Below are positions 24,411 to 33,697 of a DNA stretch of 64,000 nucleotides, piece by piece. This DNA is from Clostridiales bacterium UBA6114 (lineage in GTDB: Bacteria; Bacillota; Clostridia; Oscillospirales; Butyricicoccaceae), in contig DIWE01000010.1 of the NCBI GenBank assembly GCA_002423435.1, positions 29,987 to 93,986 of the forward strand, written 5' to 3'. A program made the position numbers and the translations under genes. The notes beneath the pieces are model-generated. The model was given only the letters and a program-made list of their open reading frames with translations. It was not told where the DNA came from and did not search any database. Positions within the stretch are counted from its first letter, which is position 1. Every line of letters starts with the position of its first letter.

Positions 24411-24503
24411 GTGAACATGATGACCGTTTGGATCTGCATGGCGCTGGGGTTTACCGTTTTCTACATCGCGGAGGTTTTGTATCTGTACAGGTCGGATAAG
24501 TAG
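24411..24503 (+). CDS. 30-residue symporter small accessory protein
   Basis: A tiny gene: GTG start at 24411 after GAGGAGGTG, encoding a single membrane helix (MTVWICMALGFTVFYIAEV) with a short charged tail, then TAG. It lies 76 nt before a sodium:solute symporter. Very small membrane proteins immediately upstream of such symporters are recognised as accessory subunits, so this gene is probably real despite its size. Confidence 0.7.
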   Translation: MNMMTVWICMALGFTVFYIAEVLYLYRSDK

Positions 24504-24579
24504 CGGCTGGGGTTTCCGTTGCAATCATCATTTCACAGTGTAGGTTATTGCGCAAAATCAGAAAAAGGAGTGGTATCAC

Positions 24580-26088
24580 ATGTCAACAGCTGCCATATTT
24601 TTTGTCTTTTATTTGATTCTTGTACTTGCGCTTGCCATTCTGGGGATGAGAAAAGTAAAGGATATGTCGACCTATGCGATCGGCAATAAGGAAATGGGGC
24701 CTGTCCTCTGCGCGATCGTATGGGCGGCTACGATGTCGAGCGCCGGCAGTTTTATGGGCGTCAGCGGTCAGATGTATTCAAACGGACTTTCCGTACTGTG
24801 GTATCAGCTGGCTCTCGGCTTTTGCATCCCGATCGGCTTTGCCTTTTTCGGCAAGGGTTATCGCCGCGTCAGCCAGAAGAAAAAATCCCTCTCCACCCCG
24901 GACTGGATCGCCGACCGCTATAACAGCGAGTTTTTGCGGGTATTCCTCGGCATTACCGCCACCCTTCAGGTGACCTATGTCGCCTCCCAGTTCATCGGGG
25001 TCGGCATCATCCTGCAGGAAATATTCAATATACCCTATCTCTACGGTGCGCTGCTGGGCGTCGCGATCGTTGTCGGCTATATCTTCGCGGGAGGGACATA
25101 CGCCCACGTATATACGAATATATTTCAGGGACTTCTGATGCTTGCCGCGGCCATATTCGTATTTTCGCTCGGTTTTAAGTTTTTCCCGAATCTGTTTTCC
25201 GATTTGCCGGACCAGCTCGCGGGTATCGATGCAAGGCTTGTAGACCCGCTCAATCCCAAGGACGTTGCGTTCAATACGCCCTTTGCCATTGTCGGCATCT
25301 TTGTGGCGCACCTGCTGTGGGGCTTAAACCCTCACCAGGTGAACAAGGTGCAGTATCTGAAAAGCAACAGGGACTTAAAGAAATTCTTTCTCCTGTCGGG
25401 ACTTTTCGGAGTGATTCTTTCGCTCACCACGTGGAGCGGGCTTTACGCGAGAGTCCTCACGCCTAATCTTGAAAAAGCCGACCACGCCGTCGTCTCCCTT
25501 GTAACCTTTGCCTTTAATCCGCTGGTTTCCGCGCTGTTTCTCACGGTATTCATCGCAGCCGCCATGTCGACCACGGACGGCCTTCTCGTTTATTTGTCCA
25601 CCGTGTACGGAAATACGCTTTATAAAAAGAGCTATATCAGATGGAAGGAAAGCAAAGGCGCAAAGTATGATCCTGTGGAAGCGGACAAAACGGCTCTGCG
25701 TATCAGCCGGTATAGCCTGCTGTTCATCTGCGCGCTCGCTTTGCCCATGATCGTCTCACAGCCAAAGTTCCTGAACGTTCTGCTGTGGGTCGGAAACGGC
25801 GGCGTTTTATCATCCTTTGCCGGCCCGATCCTCTTCGGCGTTTATTCCAGAAAAGCCGGCAAGACGGCGGCAATCATCTCTTCCGTGACGGGATTCTTCG
25901 GGTACCTCATTATCTATTTCTCGGGAATCGTTCCGAGCGTGTACGCCGCGACGGGCTGCGGAATGGTTCTCGGTATTGTGACTATGGCAATTGCCGTGAA
26001 GCTTACGAAACCAATGCCGAGCGAAGAATCGGACGACTGGTTTGCTTCCGACGAGGAAAGCGCCCCGGCCGCAGAGACGCCGGGCTGA
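24580..26088 (+). CDS. sodium:solute symporter (SSS) family protein
   Basis: A 502-residue transporter with about 13 membrane helices. Family landmarks are YAIGNKEMGPVLCAIVWAATMSSAGSFMG near the N-terminus, the SLSTPDWIADRYNSE loop, and FIAAAMSTTDGLLVYLST (sodium-site serine/threonine region). It follows AAAAAGGAG. It probably imports a carboxylate such as a short-chain acid. With the TRAP genes upstream and the alcohol dehydrogenase downstream it likely belongs to one sigma-54-driven operon; no terminator is seen between them. Confidence 0.9.
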   Translation: MSTAAIFFVFYLILVLALAILGMRKVKDMSTYAIGNKEMGPVLCAIVWAATMSSAGSFMGVSGQMYSNGLSVLWYQLALGFCIPIGFAFFGKGYRRVSQKKKSLSTPDWIADRYNSEFLRVFLGITATLQVTYVASQFIGVGIILQEIFNIPYLYGALLGVAIVVGYIFAGGTYAHVYTNIFQGLLMLAAAIFVFSLGFKFFPNLFSDLPDQLAGIDARLVDPLNPKDVAFNTPFAIVGIFVAHLLWGLNPHQVNKVQYLKSNRDLKKFFLLSGLFGVILSLTTWSGLYARVLTPNLEKADHAVVSLVTFAFNPLVSALFLTVFIAAAMSTTDGLLVYLSTVYGNTLYKKSYIRWKESKGAKYDPVEADKTALRISRYSLLFICALALPMIVSQPKFLNVLLWVGNGGVLSSFAGPILFGVYSRKAGKTAAIISSVTGFFGYLIIYFSGIVPSVYAATGCGMVLGIVTMAIAVKLTKPMPSEESDDWFASDEESAPAAETPG

Positions 26089-26179
26089 TTTGAAATAGGT
26101 CTTAAGACGGTTTCTTCCGCCCTTCGGGGGACGGGAGAAGCCGATCGGAACAGATGCTTTAAGGGAGGATCGATCTGAG

Positions 26180-27307
26180 ATGATCAAAAGCTTCAGGATG
26201 CGTGCAAGCGTATGCGAAATGCAGAGTTTCAAGGAATTTGCCGAAGAGTTTTCCGTCGGAAAAGGCGATCTTATTATTACCGAAAGATTTTTATATGAGG
26301 ATTATATTAAGCCGCTGAGCCTCGACTGCGACTATTTGTTTTACGGGGATTATCGCGTCGGCGAACCGGACGAGGATTTTTTCGATACAGCCATCGCGCT
26401 TTGCGCAGAAATGCCGCACATCACAAGGGTCATCGGCGTCGGCGGCGGGAGCATTATGGATACCGCAAAGCTTTTAAGCTTAAAGGACATAAAATCGCCG
26501 CTTGATGTTTTCGGGGGAAAGGGCCCTTATGCGCGCGGTAAAAAGTGTATTTGCGTCCCGACGACCTGCGGCACCGGCAGCGAGATGGACGGCATTATCG
26601 CGGGCGAGATGAAGGTCATGGGCAAGGTGGGCAAGGGGATTGACGAGGCGACGCCCGATCAGGCCGTTCTGATTTCCGAGCTTATTGATAAGCTTCCCTA
26701 CAGGACCTTTATGTTCTGCTCGGCGGATGCGCTTGTACACTGCATGGAAACGTCCGTTTCCCCGAACGCGCATCCGTTCAGCACCGTATACGGCTATGAG
26801 GGAATCCGGATTATCGTCGACAGATACATAAGGATCAGGGAAAACGGGCCGGAGGAAAGATATCAATACCTGGCCGATTTCTTAAGAGCCAGCGCATACG
26901 GCGGCATCTGCCTGTCCTATGCCCCGTGCGGCGCATCCCACGCGATGGCGCACCATTTCGGAAGCAACTACCACGTGTCGCACGGCGAATCGAACGCCAT
27001 GTTCGTCGCCCCTACCTTTCAGTTCTATGCCCGTCAAAATCCCGAAGGCAGCATAAAGGATATGGCACAGATCATCGCAAAGGCGGCGGGCGTCAAAATG
27101 GACACGATAGAGGCCTTTCAGTACCTGTCGGAGCTTTTAAACGACATCGTCCCCATGAAGCGGCTTAAGGAATACGGCATATCGGAGCCGGCTTTCCCCG
27201 GATTTGCCGAGAGAGTGCTTGAGACGCAGCAGAGGCTTTTGGTGCAGAGCTACATCACTCCGATCAGAAAGGAGCATCTGATCGGGATATACAGGGATAT
27301 GTACTGA
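26180..27307 (+). CDS. iron-containing alcohol dehydrogenase family protein
   Basis: A 375-residue group III (iron-type) dehydrogenase. It has NAD-binding GVGGGSIMDTAK and PTTCGTGSEMD. Metal ligands are expected in SADALVHCME (Asp, His), SHAMAHHFG (His) and HVSHGE (His). The family oxidises or reduces alcohols, semialdehydes or hydroxyacids. The start follows GGGAGG. It is the last gene of the operon, ending before a strong terminator. An overall route of uptake, dehydrogenation and dehydration of a hydroxyacid is inference. Confidence 0.9.
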   Translation: MIKSFRMRASVCEMQSFKEFAEEFSVGKGDLIITERFLYEDYIKPLSLDCDYLFYGDYRVGEPDEDFFDTAIALCAEMPHITRVIGVGGGSIMDTAKLLSLKDIKSPLDVFGGKGPYARGKKCICVPTTCGTGSEMDGIIAGEMKVMGKVGKGIDEATPDQAVLISELIDKLPYRTFMFCSADALVHCMETSVSPNAHPFSTVYGYEGIRIIVDRYIRIRENGPEERYQYLADFLRASAYGGICLSYAPCGASHAMAHHFGSNYHVSHGESNAMFVAPTFQFYARQNPEGSIKDMAQIIAKAAGVKMDTIEAFQYLSELLNDIVPMKRLKEYGISEPAFPGFAERVLETQQRLLVQSYITPIRKEHLIGIYRDMY

Positions 27308-27413
27308 CCTGCATTGCGGCCGGCAGACTGAAGGAGCGTTTTATCCGGACGGATGACCGGACAAAATAATCATGGCGGAACCCCGCTCAGGGAGGCTTCC
27401 GCCAGGCATATTC

Positions 27414-27460
27414 CGCGCCCGACAGCCATGCATTTGGCTTCGGGCGCGCGCTATTTTATT
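27414..27460. terminator. terminator between the alcohol dehydrogenase operon and the convergent regulator
   Basis: A long stem CGCGCCCGA.AGCCA/TGGCT.TCGGGCGCG (about 27414-27450) followed on the plus strand by CTATTTTATT. A second hairpin, GGCGGAA/TTCCGCC, lies just upstream near 27375-27404. The stem abuts the regulator's stop codon. Confidence 0.75.
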
Positions 27461-29385
27461 TCCGCATCAAGCTTTTTGAGTTTCCGCCACAGGGTGATCC
27501 GGTGAATCCCGAGCATCTGGGCCGCTTTTATGTATTTCCCGTCGCAGGCGATAAGCGCCGCTTTGATCTGCTCGGCCTCGTTATTTTGGGCCGCAGTCCT
27601 GATGCTTGTTAAGCGCATATTGCCCTCCCCGGCGGTTATGGAGGGAATGCCCGCGCGCTGGCGCTTTTTATTGAGGGTATTTGTGATCAGGCGAAGCTTC
27701 TTCTGCGCGAGATCGTCCGGCTGCCAGGAAGCGGCCAGCATATGCGCGAAATTTTCAAGCTCCCGCACGTTTCCCGGCCAGCTGTACGAGGAAAGAAGCT
27801 CGCCGAGCTCCGCGCAATGCGGGGAAAGGAGCTCCCAGACGGCGGGGGACAGCTCTTTTAAGAACCTTTCAAACAGCGGCAGGATATCCTCCGCCCTTTC
27901 CCGGAGCGGCGGTATTTCAAGCTCCAATACGTTAAGGCGATAATACAGGTCCTTTCTGAATTCGTCCTTTTGCGCAAGCTCCCATAAATTTCTGTTTGTG
28001 GCGACGATGATCCGCGCATCAAAGGGGATGAGCTTTGTTCCGCCGACGCGCAGCACCTGCTTTTCCTGAATGACGCGCAAAAGCTTGCTTTGCAGCGCCG
28101 GACTCATCTCGCTTATTTCGTCAAGAAAGATCGTGCCCATGTGAGCCATTTCAAAATAGCCCTCTTTGCCGCCCTTTCTCGCGCCGGTGAACGCCCCTTC
28201 GCTGTAACCGAACAGCTCGCTTTCCAAAAGGTTCTCCGGAATCGCGGCGCAGTTGACGGCGACAAACGCCTTGCCCGAGCGCTTGCTGTAATTATGGATG
28301 GACTGCGCGAGAACCTCCTTGCCCGTGCCCGTTTCGCCGAGGATCACGATCGATTCGTCGTTTTGCGAAAAGCTTTTCGCGGTGGACAGTATTTCGGAAC
28401 AATGGGGATTTAACGAATGATACATATCAAATGTGTATTTTGCCACAAAGCCTTTCTGCGCCCAGACCTCTCTTCGGATATACCGCTCGGTTTTCTGGAT
28501 GGAATTTACATCGTCCAGGTATAAAAGCCAATTTGTAATTTCATTTTTCGAAATGACGGGTATGATCTCCACAACAAACTGCATGCTTTTGATTTTGCAG
28601 AAAACCGACCTGGTTTCCATCGTCGACAGCATACTCTGCACGATTTCCCGCGGGAAGAACTGGCTGATTTTCTGCCCTATGATCTCGCTCTCGCCGGCCT
28701 GGAGGTATTCCTGCGCGACGGGATTGCAGAGAAAGATCGTCTGCTGATTATCCGTAAACAGGATTCCCTGTCTGGAATTGCTTATCATGCTGGAAAGCTG
28801 CAGATTCTGGCTGTTTTTCTGGCAGATGGAAGCCGCGAGATCGGCCGCGGTCTGAAGGCTCGTGCGGATCGATTCGCGCGGGAACAGATAAATGCTCCGC
28901 ATGCCGTGCTTTTCGGCGTAGTCGCAGACAAGCCCGCTTCCGATCATACATTTTTGTCCCGCGTTTTTATAGCGGAGAATGGTGCCCTCAATCCGGTTAT
29001 CGATTTTGTCGTAATATTCGACGGTGATATTTAAGGATAGGATCGTGGATATCTGGTCGAGCTGCTGGGTGGAAAAGTCGTTCTTAAAGGCGATTACCAC
29101 GGGCGACTCGCAAAATTCCATCGCTTTATTGCATGCGAGCAGGACGTCGTAAGTACTCGGCGATATTGTAATAACCGGCTTATCCGTTTTCTCTTTCAGT
29201 ATCTGCGCATTGTTTCCGCTCGACAGAAAGACGTCGAACCTGTCCAGGCTTTTCGGGAGCTTTGTGCTCTCGTAAAGAAGCATTTCGTGAAACACAAATT
29301 CCGCAGGCAGCCGAAGCGTTTTCAGCTCATCCGATATCACCTTGCTTGTACGGCCAACGCTGATAATACAGACTCTCGGCTGCAT
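27451..29385 (-). CDS. PrpR_N-PAS-sigma-54 activator protein
   Basis: A 644-residue enhancer-binding protein. Domains in order: PrpR-type N-terminal ligand sensor (1 to about 185); PAS domain (about 190-300); AAA+ domain (about 325-560) with GETGTGKE (Walker A), the sigma-54 contact loop GAFTGA and FLDEISEM (Walker B); then a Fis-type HTH (KYIKAAQMLGIHRITLWRKLKKL). It drives open-complex formation by sigma-54 polymerase. The three -24/-12 promoters and the palindrome at 21056-21092 are its probable targets. PrpR_N domains commonly sense the pathway acid. No sigma-54 promoter precedes the gene itself. Confidence 0.92.
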   Translation of the reverse strand: MQPRVCIISVGRTSKVISDELKTLRLPAEFVFHEMLLYESTKLPKSLDRFDVFLSSGNNAQILKEKTDKPVITISPSTYDVLLACNKAMEFCESPVVIAFKNDFSTQQLDQISTILSLNITVEYYDKIDNRIEGTILRYKNAGQKCMIGSGLVCDYAEKHGMRSIYLFPRESIRTSLQTAADLAASICQKNSQNLQLSSMISNSRQGILFTDNQQTIFLCNPVAQEYLQAGESEIIGQKISQFFPREIVQSMLSTMETRSVFCKIKSMQFVVEIIPVISKNEITNWLLYLDDVNSIQKTERYIRREVWAQKGFVAKYTFDMYHSLNPHCSEILSTAKSFSQNDESIVILGETGTGKEVLAQSIHNYSKRSGKAFVAVNCAAIPENLLESELFGYSEGAFTGARKGGKEGYFEMAHMGTIFLDEISEMSPALQSKLLRVIQEKQVLRVGGTKLIPFDARIIVATNRNLWELAQKDEFRKDLYYRLNVLELEIPPLRERAEDILPLFERFLKELSPAVWELLSPHCAELGELLSSYSWPGNVRELENFAHMLAASWQPDDLAQKKLRLITNTLNKKRQRAGIPSITAGEGNMRLTSIRTAAQNNEAEQIKAALIACDGKYIKAAQMLGIHRITLWRKLKKLDAEIK

Positions 29386-29501
29386 CTTATCATCCCCCGC
29401 CGCTTAAGTTTTACAGTTGTCCATACCGTTTAACCAGTATACCATATTCACCGCAAAAAATCCATAAATTGGAAATTATAAGTTTCATTATTTTTTGATA
29501 A

Positions 29502-29659
29502 CGCATGCTTTCAAGGGGCGGGTTATGCCTTTTGGAAGCATGACAAAACGTGTTTAAACGCATCTTTATACCATCTTTACACGATCCGTAGGATTTTAAT
29601 ACAAAATTAATGCCTGCCTCAGGATTTTAATACAAACTTTATACGCCCGATGCTAAAAT
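29502..29659 (+). promoter_or_regulatory. control region of the potassium operon with direct repeats
   Basis: An imperfect 11-bp inverted repeat (29504-29514 with 29532-29542). Then CATCTTTATA/CCATCTTTAC in tandem (29561-29580), and an exact 16-bp direct repeat AGGATTTTAATACAAA at 29590-29605 and 29621-29636, 31 bp apart or three helical turns. A TAAAAT follows at about 29654. T-rich direct repeats phased by whole turns are typical of OmpR/KdpE-type regulators, and one is encoded in this operon. The remainder of the 29386-29660 gap shows nothing else. Confidence 0.55.
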
Positions 29660-29660
29660 A

Positions 29661-30176
29661 ATGCCTGCTTCAATAAAGGCGGAGAAGGTGGTTAAAATAG
29701 ATGTGGTTTTAATTCTGGCCTGTTTTGCTTATATTGCCTTTCTTGGCTTTTTGGTTATGGACAGGATCGATCGGTATTTTTCGGCGAACGTCGAAAAAGA
29801 AAAAAAAGACGACTCCCGGATCGGAAGCACAGATATCGTTCTGTTTCTGGGGGAAAGCGGCGAGCCCGGCTCCGGGGAGCTGCCCGGCTTTTTGCCGGGA
29901 ATCTGCATTAAGGGACCGTCGGATATCGGGAAGTATTCCAGGCTTAAATATTTGCTCGCGCTGTCAAGAAGCGATTTCGAAAACCTGACCGTTTCTTCCG
30001 TTGCCAAAAAACAAAACGATGGAGTTTCAATCATCGCCGTCTGCAACGAGCCGGAAAATATGGCCCTTTTTCATACGCTTGAGATCCAGACGGTGCCCAG
30101 GGAACACGCAACACCCGATTATCTCGCTTCCATCATCGACATATCTGAAAAAAAGAAGGTGGGGAAAACGTTATGA
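29661..30176 (+). CDS. single-helix membrane protein of unknown function, first gene of the Trk operon
   Basis: 171 residues at most. One N-terminal membrane helix (VVLILACFAYIAFLGFLV), then a cytoplasmic or extracellular domain with no motif I recognise. The ATG at 29661 has no ribosome binding site, so in-frame GTG codons at 29688 or 29703, after GGCGGAGAAGG, are likelier starts. Its stop overlaps the trkH start (ATGA), so it is translationally coupled to the potassium channel gene and may be an accessory or sensor subunit (inference). Confidence 0.65.
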   Translation: MPASIKAEKVVKIDVVLILACFAYIAFLGFLVMDRIDRYFSANVEKEKKDDSRIGSTDIVLFLGESGEPGSGELPGFLPGICIKGPSDIGKYSRLKYLLALSRSDFENLTVSSVAKKQNDGVSIIAVCNEPENMALFHTLEIQTVPREHATPDYLASIIDISEKKKVGKTL

Positions 30177-31507
30177 GGCGGCTGCCTTTTACCTATATAC
30201 AGATTATCGCGGCAGGGTTTTTTCTGATCATCATGATCGGCGCCTTGCTGCTCAGCCTGCCGGTATCATCGAGGGACGGTACCTTTACGCCGGCTGTCGA
30301 CGCGATTTTTACCGCGGCTTCGGCGACCTGCGTGACGGGCCTTGTCGTGTATGACACATATACCCACTGGTCTCTTTTCGGGCAGCTTGTGATCCTGATC
30401 CTGATCCAGACCGGCGGTTTGGGATTTATGAGCATTGCCGCGCTTATCTCCATGGCTTTCCACAGGAAAATAGGCTTAAGAGAGCGCGAGCTGATGCGGG
30501 AGGCGGCGAATACCGCCCATCTCGGAGGGGTTGTGCGCCTGACACGCAATCTTCTCCTTGGGACGCTGATTTTCGAAGGGCTTGGCGCCGTGCTGCTTTC
30601 CCTTCGCTTCTGCCCGGAAATGGGACTAATTAAGGGGATCTATTTCGGAATCTTTCACTCGATTTCCGCCTTTTGCAACGCCGGCTTTGATCTGATGGGC
30701 GGATACGGGCAGTACTCCTCCTTTACGGGCTATCGCGACGATTTTCTGATCAATGTCGTGATTATGTCGTTGATCATCATCGGAGGCATCGGCTTCTTTG
30801 TCTGGGAAGACATTCGGAAGAACAGGCTTACTTTCAAAAATTATCGGCTGCATACGAAAATCGTGCTCTCGGCGACGGCGTTTCTGATTGTTTTTCCCGC
30901 TGTTTTGGTTTTCTTTGTCGAGCATAACGGCGTGCTGAAAGGAATGGACGGACCGGCGGCGTTTATGGCGTCGGTTTTCCAGTCGGTTACCGCCAGAACG
31001 GCGGGCTTCAACACGATCGACACCGGAGCGCTTAAAAGCCCCACGCTCCTGATCGTCATGGCGCTGATGTTTATCGGCGGTTCGCCCGGCTCCACCGCGG
31101 GCGGCATCAAGACGTCGACCTTCGCGGTTATATTGATTTCCGTGCTCTCGGTTATCAGAAGCAGAAACTCTACTTATGCTTTCCGACGGAGGTTTGAAGA
31201 CGGCGTGCTAAAACGTGCTTGTTCGATCTTCTTTATTTATCTCGGGATCGTCTTTATATCGACGGTGATTTTGGCGGGAATACAGGGTTTCGCGCTGGAG
31301 AAAATCCTGTTTGAGGTCTTTTCCGCGATCGGCACCGTCGGCCTGACGACGGGGATTACACCACAGCTTCTGCCCTTCTCAAGAATATTGGTGGCTTGCC
31401 TTATGTATTTCGGGCGGGTGGGAGTTCTGACCATGGCGTTTGCGCTGGTCAAGACTCCGGTAAACGCGCCCGTCCAGTACCCCAGCGAAAAAATAATGAT
31501 AGGGTGA
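30173..31507 (+). CDS. TrkH/KtrB family potassium uptake membrane subunit
   Basis: A 444-residue protein with the four pore-loop repeats and their filter glycines: SATCVTGLVV, SAFCNAGFDL, TARTAGFNT and GTVGLTTGI. It forms the ion-conducting subunit of a Trk/Ktr system driven by membrane potential or sodium. The C-terminal GSPGSTAGGIKT region is also typical. The start overlaps the upstream gene. The gating subunit follows 5 nt downstream. Confidence 0.93.
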   Translation: MRRLPFTYIQIIAAGFFLIIMIGALLLSLPVSSRDGTFTPAVDAIFTAASATCVTGLVVYDTYTHWSLFGQLVILILIQTGGLGFMSIAALISMAFHRKIGLRERELMREAANTAHLGGVVRLTRNLLLGTLIFEGLGAVLLSLRFCPEMGLIKGIYFGIFHSISAFCNAGFDLMGGYGQYSSFTGYRDDFLINVVIMSLIIIGGIGFFVWEDIRKNRLTFKNYRLHTKIVLSATAFLIVFPAVLVFFVEHNGVLKGMDGPAAFMASVFQSVTARTAGFNTIDTGALKSPTLLIVMALMFIGGSPGSTAGGIKTSTFAVILISVLSVIRSRNSTYAFRRRFEDGVLKRACSIFFIYLGIVFISTVILAGIQGFALEKILFEVFSAIGTVGLTTGITPQLLPFSRILVACLMYFGRVGVLTMAFALVKTPVNAPVQYPSEKIMIG

Positions 31508-31512
31508 TTAAA

Positions 31513-32163
31513 ATGAAAACGGTATTGGTAATTGGGATGGGCCGGTTCGGCCGGCATATCGCCACAAAATTCGCGGCGCTTGGAAACGATGTTATGGCCG
31601 TCGACCGCTCGGAGGATAGGATCGAGGAGGTGCTCTCAAAAGTGACGAGCGCGCAAATCGGCGACTGCACGAAGGAAAGCGTCCTGCGCTCGATCGGCGT
31701 CAATAATTTTGATATCTGCGTGGTCGCGATCGGCTCCGATTTTCAGTCGTCGCTTGAAATCACCCTGCTCTTAAAGGAGCTCGGGGCGAGACATGTAATC
31801 GCCAAGGCCGGCCGGGATATTCAGGCGAAATTTCTTCTGCGCAGCGGGGCCGACGAAGTGATTTACCCGGAAAAACAGATGGCTGAGAAGGTCGCGGTGC
31901 GCTACAGCGCCCACAACGTGTTTGATTACATCGAGCTTACGCCGGATTATTCGGTTTTCGAAATTACCCCGATGGAACCCTGGCTCAACAAATCGATCGA
32001 ACAGGTCGGCGTGCGCACAAAATACCATATCAGCATTCTGGCGATAAAAGAAGGGGAAAACATTATCCCGCTTCCGAAGGCGGATCATGTCTTTACAAAA
32101 AGCGAGCATCTGATTGTGTTCGGGAAAAAAGAAGATGTCTTTAAATTCACAAAACATATCTGA
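31513..32163 (+). CDS. TrkA/KtrA family potassium gating subunit
   Basis: A 216-residue cytoplasmic RCK protein with an N-terminal NAD/ATP-binding Rossmann domain (VLVIGMGRFGRHIA, VDRSEDRIEEV, AIGSDFQSSLE) and a C-terminal TrkA_C domain. A single RCK unit points to the Ktr type. The ATG at 31513 follows GGGTG; the open frame further upstream overlaps trkH in another frame. Confidence 0.92.
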   Translation: MKTVLVIGMGRFGRHIATKFAALGNDVMAVDRSEDRIEEVLSKVTSAQIGDCTKESVLRSIGVNNFDICVVAIGSDFQSSLEITLLLKELGARHVIAKAGRDIQAKFLLRSGADEVIYPEKQMAEKVAVRYSAHNVFDYIELTPDYSVFEITPMEPWLNKSIEQVGVRTKYHISILAIKEGENIIPLPKADHVFTKSEHLIVFGKKEDVFKFTKHI

Positions 32164-32242
32164 AGCTTTTTATAAATTATGATATAATTACCGCAAAACG
32201 GATCTGATGTCGATGGATTTATGCTTAAAGCAAGGAAGGCGA

Positions 32243-33697
32243 ATGGGTCACATGAAAAAAAGCAAGGCGCATGCAAAATATTTCCTGTGCGTAATCGCGA
32301 TCACGGCCGCCTCGACCATCACATCTTTTCTGATATACCGGTTCGGCATCGACAAGGAAAATGTTCTGATGGTGTTTTTAGTCGGCGTGCTCGCGACGAC
32401 GGTCCTGACAAGCGGGTATTGGTACAGCATTCTGGCGGCGCTTTTCAGCGTGCTGCTCTTTAACTTCTTTTTTACTTATCCGACCAACACCTTTCGGATG
32501 GAAAACACAAGCGACGTGATCCTGCTGTTCTTTTTCCTCGGCGTTTCATTGATTACAAGTACCCTGACCTCAAAATTCAGAAAGCAGGCGGACATCGCGC
32601 GCTTAAACGAACGTATGACAAAGCTTCTGTACGAGGTGACGGGGAGCTTCCTGAATATCGCGGGTGAGAAAAGCGCGATTTCCCTGGCACTTACCCATAT
32701 ATACAGGCACACCGGATGCCACTCTTCCGTTTCGATCCGCGGGGGCGAAACGACATATGACAGCGAGGAGTACGGGCTTTCCGAAAAAAACGGGGAGCGC
32801 GCGCTGCGGGAATTTCCGATAAAAAGCGCCGGGAGGGATCTTGGAAGCGTAAGGGTTTATTCCGACAAAGCGGAGCTCTCGGAGGACGAGGAGCTGATCA
32901 TCCGGACCGTCACATCCCAGCTTGCGCTTGTGCTCGACCGCGAATTTGTCGGCAGGGAGCAGGAGAAAATAAGAATCGCCATGGAGCGCGAGCACGTCAA
33001 AAGCAATCTGCTGCGCGCCATTTCGCACGACTTGAGAACCCCGCTTACCGGCATTGTCGGGGCGAGCTCGCTCTTAAACGAGAGCGGCGCGAGCCTAGAT
33101 CAGGAATCGGTCAGAAAGCTTGTAAGGGATATCAACGAGGAGGCGCTGTGGCTTACCCGGCTTGTCGAGAACATTCTCAATATGACGCGCATCGGAGAGG
33201 GAAAGCTTGAGATCCATAAAAGCGTCGAGGTTGTCGACGATATCGTAAACGAGGCGGTTTCCCATGTCCCGGGGCTTTTGTCCTGCGGAAGGCTGAAAAC
33301 GGTTTTGCCCCGAAGCCTTGTTTCCCTGCCCATGGACGGGATTTTGATCGTGCAGGTGCTGACAAACCTGCTCGACAATGCGTTAAAGCATACAAACGAG
33401 CAGGACGAAATTATACTGCGAATATATACAAAAGGCGAGAATGCCGTTTTTGAAGTGCAGGACAGTGGTCCCGGAATCGACGAATCCATACGCGACACGC
33501 TGTTTGAAAGCTTTGTAACCGCGGCTCCGGCAAGCGCCGCCGACGCCAAACGCGGCGTGGGGCTCGGGCTGTCCGTCTGCAAGGCGATCATAAACGCCCA
33601 CGGCGGGACGATAACGGCACAGAGCCTTCCGGGCCATGGCGCGCTCTTTCGCTTTACCCTTCCGCTGAAAGGAGGAGACGAAAAATTTGGAAAATAG
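32243..33697 (+). CDS. KdpD-like sensor histidine kinase lacking the KdpD/USP sensor domains
   Basis: A 484-residue kinase. It has a DUF4118-type four-helix membrane module (about 15-115), a GAF-like segment (about 120-230), HisKA with the phosphorylated His in AISHDLRTPLTG, and HATPase_c (LTNLLDNALKHT, DSGPGID, GVGLGLSV). It corresponds to the C-terminal half of KdpD; the cytoplasmic N-terminal KdpD and USP domains are absent. The start at 32243 follows AAGGAAGG. No kdpFABC is in the window; the pair instead neighbours a Trk/Ktr system it presumably controls. Confidence 0.88.
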   Translation: MGHMKKSKAHAKYFLCVIAITAASTITSFLIYRFGIDKENVLMVFLVGVLATTVLTSGYWYSILAALFSVLLFNFFFTYPTNTFRMENTSDVILLFFFLGVSLITSTLTSKFRKQADIARLNERMTKLLYEVTGSFLNIAGEKSAISLALTHIYRHTGCHSSVSIRGGETTYDSEEYGLSEKNGERALREFPIKSAGRDLGSVRVYSDKAELSEDEELIIRTVTSQLALVLDREFVGREQEKIRIAMEREHVKSNLLRAISHDLRTPLTGIVGASSLLNESGASLDQESVRKLVRDINEEALWLTRLVENILNMTRIGEGKLEIHKSVEVVDDIVNEAVSHVPGLLSCGRLKTVLPRSLVSLPMDGILIVQVLTNLLDNALKHTNEQDEIILRIYTKGENAVFEVQDSGPGIDESIRDTLFESFVTAAPASAADAKRGVGLGLSVCKAIINAHGGTITAQSLPGHGALFRFTLPLKGGDEKFGK

